Shown: one piece after another, positions 1 through 4,416 of the stretch
How positions within the stretch are numbered: position 1 is the first letter of the stretch
How the letters are laid out: each line of letters opens with the position of its first letter
Assembly (NCBI GenBank): GCA_003644335.1
Contig: QNCB01000082.1
Span: 1-6,361, forward strand
From: Planctomycetota bacterium
GTDB lineage: Bacteria; Planctomycetota; Phycisphaerae; SM23-33
Direction: 5' to 3'
DNA length: 6,361 nucleotides
Translations under genes and position numbers: made by a program
The notes under the pieces: model-generated
Seen by the model: only the letters and a program-made list of their open reading frames with translations
Told to the model about the DNA's origin: nothing
Databases searched by the model: none

Positions 1-114
1 AAAGAACACAGAGAACGCAAGGAAAGTGTGGAGGATATCGAACGCTTTTGGCGTGGCACACGGGTTTGTTTAGTATGTCGAGACACAGTCGTCCCATAGT
101 ACGATGGAGAAACG

Positions 115-177
115 GCTCCGCAGGAGCGATGTCTTCTGTGGTAATGCGATTGCGTGATGTTTAGCTCCGCGGGAGCT
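115..177. repeat. Two small GC hairpins with related stems
   Basis: GCTCC-GCA-GGAGC lies at 115-127 and AGCTCC-GCG-GGAGCT at 163-177. The stems share the GCTCC/GGAGC core and are 48 bases apart. They look like two units of a short palindromic repeat. No T tract follows either one, so they do not look like terminators. Confidence 0.5.
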
Positions 178-207
178 GAAAAAACGGAAGAAACACGGAT
201 CCCTCCG

Positions 208-310
208 TGTCATTCCCCAGCACTTGTTTGCAAATTTTCAGAGAGTTGTTAGCCTACGTAAAAAGTTTTCGACATTCTAAAGTTTTGCAAACAAGTGCTG
301 GGGAATGACA
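208..310. repeat. Perfect 27-bp inverted repeat with 49-base spacer
   Basis: The left arm (208-234) begins TGTCATTCCCCAGCACTTG and ends TTTGCAAA. The right arm (284-310) is its exact reverse complement. The 49-base spacer is AT-rich and has no open frame. Transcribed in either direction it would make a very stable hairpin. The outer end TGTCATTCC recurs at 532-540 and 1782-1790. It could be a small non-autonomous mobile or palindromic element. No transposase or clear target-site duplication is visible. Confidence 0.75.
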
Positions 311-390
311 AAGAAAAAAAAACAAAAAAAGAACTTCATGTGCTTCATGGTGAATTGTTGTATAGCCGTGAGCGGTTGTGTTTTATCTTT

Positions 391-430
391 GTTTCGAATT
401 TCGATATTCGGATTTCGGATTTGTTTCGAG
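391..430. repeat. AT-rich dispersed repeat, TTTCGGATTT family (copy 1)
   Basis: The stretch is built from TTTCGAATTTCGATATTCG followed by GATTTCGGATTTG, i.e. variations on (A/G)ATTTCG. Related stretches lie at 4265-4342 and 6069-6090, all in intergenic DNA. Spurious translations of this repeat type are common in planctomycete genomes (recalled, not searched). Confidence 0.55.
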
Positions 431-566
431 TTTGTTGTCGCGGCCGGTGGCGGGGCTTTTTGTTTGGTCGATGTTCCGGCGTATACGTTCCTGCTCCCCG
501 CCGGTCGCAACCGGTGGCCTGTGGTCGTGTCTGTCATTCCGTCGGCGGTTTTGCTACCATGTCGTC

Positions 567-1733
567 ATGACACAAGACGAGCCACAGGATCCCCAGCCAG
601 CCAGCGACGCATTTGACGACCTCCCCGCCGAGCCGGGCCAGGCTGACGGGGTACCTCTCGACGACGGCGAGATGGAAGCCATCGAGACGCAAATCTCCGC
701 TGAGGACGATGGCCTGGAGCATCGCCGAGTGGAGATTCGTCGCACGCGCACCAACCGCAGGCTGGACAAATATCTCGCCGGCAGGTTCGGCAAGGACACC
801 AGCCGAAGTTCGCTGCAGCGGTATATCCGCGAGGGCGTCGTTACCGTCAATGGCCAGGCCGTCAAGCCCAGCTACACCATCCGCCCCGGCGACGTTATCG
901 ACATGCTCCTGCCCCGGACTCAGCCCAGGGAAATTCCGCCCGAGCCGATACCGCTGGATATTATCTACGAGGACGACGACCTCCTGGCTATCAACAAGCA
1001 GGCTGACCTTATTATCCACCCGGCTCGCGGCAATTGGAGCGGCACAATGGTCAATGGCCTGGCTTTTTATTTTCAGCGAAACTGGCGGGACATTTCCACG
1101 CTGCCGACCAGCGGCGAGATTTTTCGCCCCGGCATTGTGCATAGGCTGGACCGCGACACGACGGGCGTTATCCTGGTAGCCAAGAGCGACCTGGCCCTGT
1201 GGAGGCTGGGAAAACAGTTCGAACTGCGGAAAATCCAAAAGACCTACACCGCCATCGTGCATGGGCTGATCGCCCTGGACGAGGACATCATCGACGCGCC
1301 GATTGGGCGGCACGTGAAATATCGCGAGAAGTACGCGGTGCATCGCGACACGGGCCAGCCGCACCCGATTACGACCAAATCCGCTATCACCAGACTGAAG
1401 GTGATTCAGCGACTTCAGCCAAAGGGTTGCGAGATGGCATTTACGTTTGTCGAGCTGTATCCCAAGACAGGCCGAACGCATCAACTGCGTGTTCATATGA
1501 GTTACATAGGCCATCCCATCGTGGGCGACCGCATGTACGGCGGCGGGCCTTTGTACCTCAGCCAACTCGCAGGCCAGGGCGACCGGGCGGAAGGCCCACT
1601 GATTACCCGCCAAGCCCTGCACGCCCACACCATCGAGTTCCGACACCCCCGCACCGGCGAGATGATGAGCCTGAGGGCACCCTGGCCCAGCGATTTCCAA
1701 CAAACACTAGACGAACTCAAACAGCGGTGCTGA
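567..1733 (+). CDS. Ribosomal large-subunit pseudouridine synthase, RluA/RluD family
   Basis: Probably isomerises specific uridines of 23S rRNA to pseudouridine in the cytoplasm. The product is 388 residues from the ATG at 567. It has an acidic, probably disordered N-terminus (about 1-55), an S4 RNA-binding domain (about 63-115, starting RRLDKYLAGRF) and the RluA catalytic domain (about 130-385). Family motifs are clear: GIVHRLDRDTTG with the catalytic Asp at 195, and TGRTHQLRVHM at 301-311. E. coli RluD is about 326 residues, so most of the excess is the acidic extension. The frame stays open upstream to 378, but that part crosses repeat DNA and is unlikely to be coding. The chosen start lacks a clear ribosome-binding site, and an internal ATG at 672 is possible. 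Which uridines it modifies (RluD-, RluC- or RluA-like) cannot be told. It converges on nusB. Confidence 0.93.
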   Translation: MTQDEPQDPQPASDAFDDLPAEPGQADGVPLDDGEMEAIETQISAEDDGLEHRRVEIRRTRTNRRLDKYLAGRFGKDTSRSSLQRYIREGVVTVNGQAVKPSYTIRPGDVIDMLLPRTQPREIPPEPIPLDIIYEDDDLLAINKQADLIIHPARGNWSGTMVNGLAFYFQRNWRDISTLPTSGEIFRPGIVHRLDRDTTGVILVAKSDLALWRLGKQFELRKIQKTYTAIVHGLIALDEDIIDAPIGRHVKYREKYAVHRDTGQPHPITTKSAITRLKVIQRLQPKGCEMAFTFVELYPKTGRTHQLRVHMSYIGHPIVGDRMYGGGPLYLSQLAGQGDRAEGPLITRQALHAHTIEFRHPRTGEMMSLRAPWPSDFQQTLDELKQRC

Positions 1734-1785
1734 GCGGTGGACTGACTGGTGGCTTGGTGAATTGGTTGACTGCCCCCCCTGTGTC

Positions 1786-1840
1786 ATTCCCGCGAAGCTT
1801 GTCCTCAACCCGATCGGGGAGCGGGAATCCAGTTTTTTTT
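1786..1840 (+). terminator. Probable intrinsic terminator after the pseudouridine synthase gene
   Basis: ATTCCCGC (1786-1793) pairs with GCGGGAAT (1821-1828), and a nested palindrome CCCGATCGGG sits inside at 1809-1818. A run of eight T follows at 1833-1840. It lies 52 bases past the stop codon. The stem also fits the widespread ATTCCC...GGGAAT palindromic repeat type, so a dispersed repeat may be serving as the terminator. The minus-strand reading has no T tract after the stem, so it would not terminate nusB in the same way. Confidence 0.6.
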
Positions 1841-1853
1841 CGTCATTGAGCCC

Positions 1854-1893
1854 GGGTGCCGCAGTTGCCGTAGTTGCGGTGTTTGCAACCACG
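1854..1893. repeat. GGGTGCCG/GTTGC repeat, degenerate copy
   Basis: GGGTGCCG is followed by GTTGC units about nine bases apart and ends TTTGCAACCACG. The copy at 6232-6270 has the same start and end but one nine-base unit fewer. Here the right arm has decayed (ACGTCATCC instead of ACGGCACCC), so the long stem is lost. It lies in the convergent gap between the pseudouridine synthase gene and nusB. Confidence 0.55.
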
Positions 1894-1900
1894 TCATCCG

Positions 1901-1925
1901 GCCTATTCCCTATTTGCCTATTGCC
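1901..1925. repeat. CCTATTGCC-type dispersed repeat overlapping the nusB 3' end
   Basis: GCCTATTCCCTATTTGCCTATTGCC is made of imperfect copies of a CCTATTGC-like unit. Related stretches are at 2914-2928 (opposite orientation) and 4381-4416. It overlaps the last codons and stop codon of nusB. The segment CTATTTGCCTAT (1910-1921) is identical to 4405-4416 at the end of the glycosyltransferase gene. Confidence 0.6.
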
Positions 1926-2329
1926 TCTTCTTGTATTTCTTTTGCTATCGCGTCGAGTACGCCGTTGACAAATCTGGAGCTGTCTGCTGAGGAGAACTCG
2001 CGGGCCAGGCGGAGCGATTCAGATATGACGACTTTGAACGGCGTTTCGCCCAGGCGCAGTTCGTGGGTAGCGAGCCTGAGAATGTTTCTGTCCACCAAAG
2101 CCAGCCTGGGCAGTTCCCATCGGCGGGCATGACGGGCGAGCATCGTATCGCAAGCGGGCCTGTCGTCAAAGGCTTCCGCCAACATCCGTATCGCCCCGTC
2201 GACAACAATGGAAGCCTCGTCGCTGTCGCGGATAAACCGCTCGATCAGTTTCCACGCCCCAGGCCCCTGCGCATCCAAACAGCACAAGGCCTGTAAAACC
2301 AGTCGTCGTGCCCGATGTCGGCTATTCAC
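1910..2329 (-). CDS. nusB: Transcription antitermination factor NusB
   Basis: NusB, with NusE (ribosomal protein S10), binds boxA RNA and supports antitermination during rRNA transcription. The product is 139 residues, normal for the family, and would be all-helical. Recognisable segments are RARRLVLQALCCLD near the N-terminus, LPRLALVDRNILRLATHEL (about 73-91), PFKVVISES (97-105) and SSRFVNGVLDAI (117-128). The start is a GTG, preceded by a weak AGGGTG site. It lies 34 bases downstream of ribH in the same direction, a very common pairing, so the two are probably co-transcribed. The last residues (AIGK) and the TAG stop are encoded by a dispersed repeat, so the C-terminal tail past EIQEE may be acquired rather than conserved. 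Confidence 0.95.
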   Translation of the reverse strand: MNSRHRARRLVLQALCCLDAQGPGAWKLIERFIRDSDEASIVVDGAIRMLAEAFDDRPACDTMLARHARRWELPRLALVDRNILRLATHELRLGETPFKVVISESLRLAREFSSADSSRFVNGVLDAIAKEIQEEAIGK

Positions 2330-2347
2330 TTTGCACCCTATTCCCGC

Positions 2348-2363
2348 CAGGCCAACAGGCCTG
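2348..2363 (-). other. Small hairpin between ribH and nusB
   Basis: CAGGCC-AACA-GGCCTG forms a 6-bp stem that fills much of the 34-base ribH-nusB gap. No T tract follows on either strand, so it is not a typical terminator. It could stabilise or process the joint transcript, or be chance. Confidence 0.3.
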
Positions 2364-2840
2364 CTATTTCCCAGCTGGCAGTTGGCTCAGCAGGTTCACC
2401 ATTTCCACCGCGGCGTTGGCAGCTTCAGCTCCCTTATTGCCGCCCTTGGCGCCGGAGCGGTCTATCGCCTGCTCGAGCGTGTCGCACGTCAGCACACCGA
2501 AGATGCAAGGTGTGCCGGTCTGCAAGCCAACCTGGGCAACGCCCTTGGTAACTTCCGAAGCTACATACTGATAATGATCCGTGCCGCCCCGGATAACCGC
2601 GCCGAGGCAAATCACAGCCGCGTAATTCTGTCCCTGGGCCAACCTGGCTGCGATGACGGGTATCTCGAAACTGCCCGGCGACCAGACCACATCGATATCA
2701 GCTTCGCTCGCGCCGTGGCGAGTGAGCGAGTCGATAGCTCCGCCGAGCAACTTGCCCGTTACGAATTCGTTAAACCGCCCGACGACGATGGCAAACCTGG
2801 CACCAACTGGCGCTACGAGTTGTCCTTGATATTCAGTCAT
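2364..2840 (-). CDS. ribH: 6,7-dimethyl-8-ribityllumazine synthase (riboflavin synthase beta chain)
   Basis: Condenses 5-amino-6-ribitylamino-uracil with 3,4-dihydroxy-2-butanone 4-phosphate to the lumazine precursor of riboflavin. The family forms pentamers or 60-mer shells in the cytoplasm. The 158-residue product has [13 protein letters not shown] (14-26, with the substrate-stacking Phe23), SPGSFEIP (54-61), [14 protein letters not shown] (80-93, with catalytic His89) and [14 protein letters not shown] (128-141, with the phosphate-binding Arg128). All key residues expected are present. The frame allows a start ten codons upstream (2870), but the ATG at 2840 has GGGAG nine bases before it and gives the usual family N-terminus, so it is preferred. 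nusB follows 34 bases downstream. A promoter-like pair lies 53 bases upstream. Confidence 0.96.
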   Translation of the reverse strand: MTEYQGQLVAPVGARFAIVVGRFNEFVTGKLLGGAIDSLTRHGASEADIDVVWSPGSFEIPVIAARLAQGQNYAAVICLGAVIRGGTDHYQYVASEVTKGVAQVGLQTGTPCIFGVLTCDTLEQAIDRSGAKGGNKGAEAANAAVEMVNLLSQLPAGK

Positions 2841-2892
2841 TTCACGATACTCCCAAAAAACGAGCTCCATAATTCCAAGCCACTACCCGAGC

Positions 2893-2921
2893 AGTATAAA
2901 GGCAAACTGGTGCGTAGGCAA
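2893..2921 (-). promoter_or_regulatory. Candidate sigma-70-type promoter for ribH-nusB
   Basis: On the minus strand TTGCCT (2916-2921) and TATACT (2893-2898) are separated by exactly 17 bases. Expected initiation near 2886 would give a leader of about 46 bases before the ribH ATG. The -35 hexamer lies inside a copy of the CCTATTGCC repeat (2914-2928). Promoter consensus in this lineage is assumed to resemble that of E. coli. Confidence 0.5.
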
Positions 2922-2955
2922 TAGGAGGGCGAGAGATTCTGACTCCTGACTCCTA
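2914..2955. repeat. Repeat patch between the GH57 gene and ribH (CCTATTGCC and GACTCCT types)
   Basis: GTAGGCAATAGGAGG (2914-2928) is a reverse-oriented copy of the CCTATTGCC repeat. GACTCCTGACTCCTA (2941-2955) is a tandem 7-base repeat that reaches into the TAG stop codon of the GH57 gene (2953-2955). Both are short and may be remnants. Confidence 0.5.
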
Positions 2956-4128
2956 CTTTTCAGTTCTGCTTCGGATATTGTCCAGGATGTTCATGTAGTT
3001 GATGTACGCGTCGTAGGGCGACTCGTATGGGTTGAAGTATTTATGCACGTCGCCGTCGGCGAAGTATTTGGTGCACATATAATAGAAGTGGTCAGACGTC
3101 TGGAGCTTTCGCCACTGGTGGATGAGGTCTGTGTCGCCGCTGTCCATCACAGCCTGGCTCAGGGCGTAGACGTCGTGCAGAGCGTTGGACTGCATACTGT
3201 TGCCAAGCCACGCTGAGAGGTCTCGCTCGGTGTCAGCCCAGGATATCATATGCGGCACGTCCACCTCGCCGACCGGCTCGTAGCAGTCGAGGACTTGCGA
3301 GACCGTCAGGAAATCGTTTTTGCACCCAGCCATGACCGCTCCGGGCAGCGACCGCATGAACTCGAAAATACCCGTGTCCTCCCACTGGTGCTCGCCGAAG
3401 GTTTCGTAGTCCATGAACAGATTGCAGACATAGCCATTGCCGTTTATCTGATCGACCCAGCCTGCGAATTTCTCCGTTGTCAAAGGCCATTCTTCCCAGG
3501 CCCGGTTCCCGAAACGAAACGCGATGTCGTCAGCCAAGCGATAATTTTTCAGCAACATCCGCAGCTTGTGGCAGTTCGGCGGGCGATAGATAAACGTCGG
3601 ACTGCGATACCCCAGCACATGGTCTGCCCCCTCGGTGAGTATCGCGTCGAAACCCATGCCCTCGACCGCCTTGGCGACGTCGTTGTTGTACGTCAATTCC
3701 GTATTGCGGAACACCCTGGGCCGCTGGCCAAACAGCTCTTCCATCAGGTCGCAATGCATCTGCGTCTGGTGGATAAACTCCTCGCGGCTGTACAAAAACG
3801 ACAGACTATGATAGTACGTCTCAGCGATGAACTCCACACAGCCCGTCCTGGCCAGGGCGACAAAACTCTCCAGCACCTCGGGCATCCACTGGCGGAACTG
3901 CTCGATAACCGTGCCGGTAACGGAATAGCTGATCCGGAATCGCCCCTCGTGCATCCTGATAAGGTCGAGCATCAGCTTGTTCGCCGGCAGGTAACACTTG
4001 TTGGCTACCTTGCGGAGTATCTGCTCGTTGTTCCGGTCGTCGAAATAAGACGGGGCGCTGTCGAAGACGCTGTATCTCCGCAATCGGTAAGGCTGATGTA
4101 CCTGAAAATAAAAGACGACCGATGCCAT
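2953..4128 (-). CDS. Glycoside hydrolase family 57 enzyme, alpha-amylase-like
   Basis: A 391-residue GH57 catalytic domain, a (beta/alpha)7-barrel fold of retaining alpha-glucan hydrolases and transferases. Landmarks in order are HQP (11-13, conserved region 1), VEFIAETYYHSLSF (98-111), FRNTELTY (140-147, Glu144 in the place of the nucleophile) and FMDYETFGEH (238-247, Asp240 in the place of the general acid). No signal peptide or membrane segment is seen, so it should act inside the cell. It lies downstream of the glycosyltransferase gene on the same strand with a 276-base gap. This fits a role in turnover or branching of a glycogen-like polymer, and archaeal glycogen synthase/GH57 clusters are a known parallel. 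GH57 also contains amylopullulanases, branching enzymes and 4-alpha-glucanotransferases, so the exact reaction is open. The start matches the family N-terminus, although the ribosome-binding site is weak (GGTGG abuts the ATG). Confidence 0.9.
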   Translation of the reverse strand: MASVVFYFQVHQPYRLRRYSVFDSAPSYFDDRNNEQILRKVANKCYLPANKLMLDLIRMHEGRFRISYSVTGTVIEQFRQWMPEVLESFVALARTGCVEFIAETYYHSLSFLYSREEFIHQTQMHCDLMEELFGQRPRVFRNTELTYNNDVAKAVEGMGFDAILTEGADHVLGYRSPTFIYRPPNCHKLRMLLKNYRLADDIAFRFGNRAWEEWPLTTEKFAGWVDQINGNGYVCNLFMDYETFGEHQWEDTGIFEFMRSLPGAVMAGCKNDFLTVSQVLDCYEPVGEVDVPHMISWADTERDLSAWLGNSMQSNALHDVYALSQAVMDSGDTDLIHQWRKLQTSDHFYYMCTKYFADGDVHKYFNPYESPYDAYINYMNILDNIRSRTEK

Positions 4129-4134
4129 GCCACC

Positions 4135-4162
4135 ATTAAAAACAAATCCTGAAAATTAGCAA
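4135..4162 (-). promoter_or_regulatory. Possible promoter directly before the GH57 gene
   Basis: On the minus strand TTGCTA (4157-4162) and TTTAAT (4135-4140) are 16 bases apart. The -10-like box ends only six bases before the ATG, so initiation would fall at or next to the start codon and give a nearly leaderless mRNA. The surrounding DNA is AT-rich, so a chance match is quite possible. Confidence 0.25.
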
Positions 4163-4264
4163 GAAAAAAAACAAAGAGAGCTTGATTGTTGATTGTGCGC
4201 GAGACCAAACCCTGGTCTTACCATTGAGCGTCGTGTGCGGACATGAAACTGGATTGTTATCCGA

Positions 4265-4342
4265 GGCAATTTCGGATTTTGGATTTCAGATTTCGAGTTG
4301 AGCTAGTTTCGCGAAACAATCCGAAATCCGCAATCTGAAATC
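4265..4342. repeat. TTTCGGATTT family repeat forming a 61-base palindrome (copy 2)
   Basis: GATTTCAGATT (4282-4292) pairs perfectly with AATCTGAAATC (4332-4342), and the central 12-base palindrome GTTTCGCGAAAC (4306-4317) shares almost the same centre. GGCAATTTCGGATTT (4265-4279) is identical to 6069-6083. The element therefore looks like two oppositely oriented repeat copies joined at their heads. Confidence 0.6.
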
Positions 4343-4353
4343 GTGGACAAATA

Positions 4354-4416
4354 AATCCGTGTAATCCGTGGAATGCTTTTGCCTATTGCCTATTGCCTAC
4401 TTGACTATTTGCCTAT
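4354..4416. repeat. AATCCGTG direct repeat and CCTATTGCC array at the GT4 3' end
   Basis: AATCCGTGTAATCCGTGG (4354-4371) contains two AATCCGTG units. It is followed by GCCTATTGCCTATTGCCTA (4381-4399) and CTATTTGCCTAT (4405-4416). The last segment encodes the final codons and stop of the glycosyltransferase gene and matches 1910-1921 in nusB exactly. Confidence 0.6.

Larger units (their letters stand above)
1..566. other. Gene-free region with repeats upstream of the pseudouridine synthase gene
   Basis: No convincing gene is visible here. Open frames in this stretch are short, low in complexity and run across repeats. In order it holds an A-rich stretch (1-30, AAAGAACACAGAGAACGCAA), two short GC hairpins (115-127, 163-177), a perfect 27-bp inverted repeat (208-310), an A-rich tract with a CTTCATG-TG-CTTCATG direct repeat (334-349), an AT-rich TTTCGGATTT repeat (391-430) and a GC-rich segment up to the start codon. 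I found no promoter pair good enough to assign to the downstream gene. Confidence 0.7.
4129..4404. other. Repeat-rich gap between the GT4 and GH57 genes
   Basis: No gene is supported in these 276 bases. They hold a candidate GH57 promoter (4135-4162), a small 6-bp hairpin AGACCA-AACCC-TGGTCT (4202-4218, no T tract), a 61-base palindrome of the TTTCGGATTT type (4282-4342), a direct repeat AATCCGTGTAATCCGTGG (4354-4371) and a CCTATTGCC array (4381-4416) that runs into the glycosyltransferase stop codon. No clear intrinsic terminator separates the two genes. Confidence 0.6.

Noticed and set aside
115..310. Possible CRISPR-like array upstream of the pseudouridine synthase gene
   Set aside because: There are only two short hairpins and one inverted pair, with no regularly spaced direct repeats of CRISPR length and no cas gene.
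378..566. N-terminal extension of the pseudouridine synthase to 451 residues
   Set aside because: The extra 63 codons cross a TTTCGGATTT repeat and GC-rich non-coding DNA and give a Cys/Arg/Phe-rich sequence unlike the family.
277..616. Several short open frames on both strands before the pseudouridine synthase gene
   Set aside because: They translate A-rich tracts and repeats, overlap each other and lack ribosome-binding sites or recognisable domains.
534..1703. A 389-residue minus-strand open frame opposite the pseudouridine synthase gene
   Set aside because: The + strand frame carries the S4 domain and the HRLD catalytic motif. The minus frame shows no family features and follows from codon bias.
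2841..2870. Ten-residue longer RibH start at 2870
   Set aside because: The upstream ATG has only a weak ribosome-binding site, while the ATG at 2840 has GGGAG at good spacing and matches the usual family N-terminus.
3250..4152. A 300-residue + strand open frame opposite the GH57 gene
   Set aside because: The minus strand encodes all GH57 motifs in order, and the antisense product is featureless.
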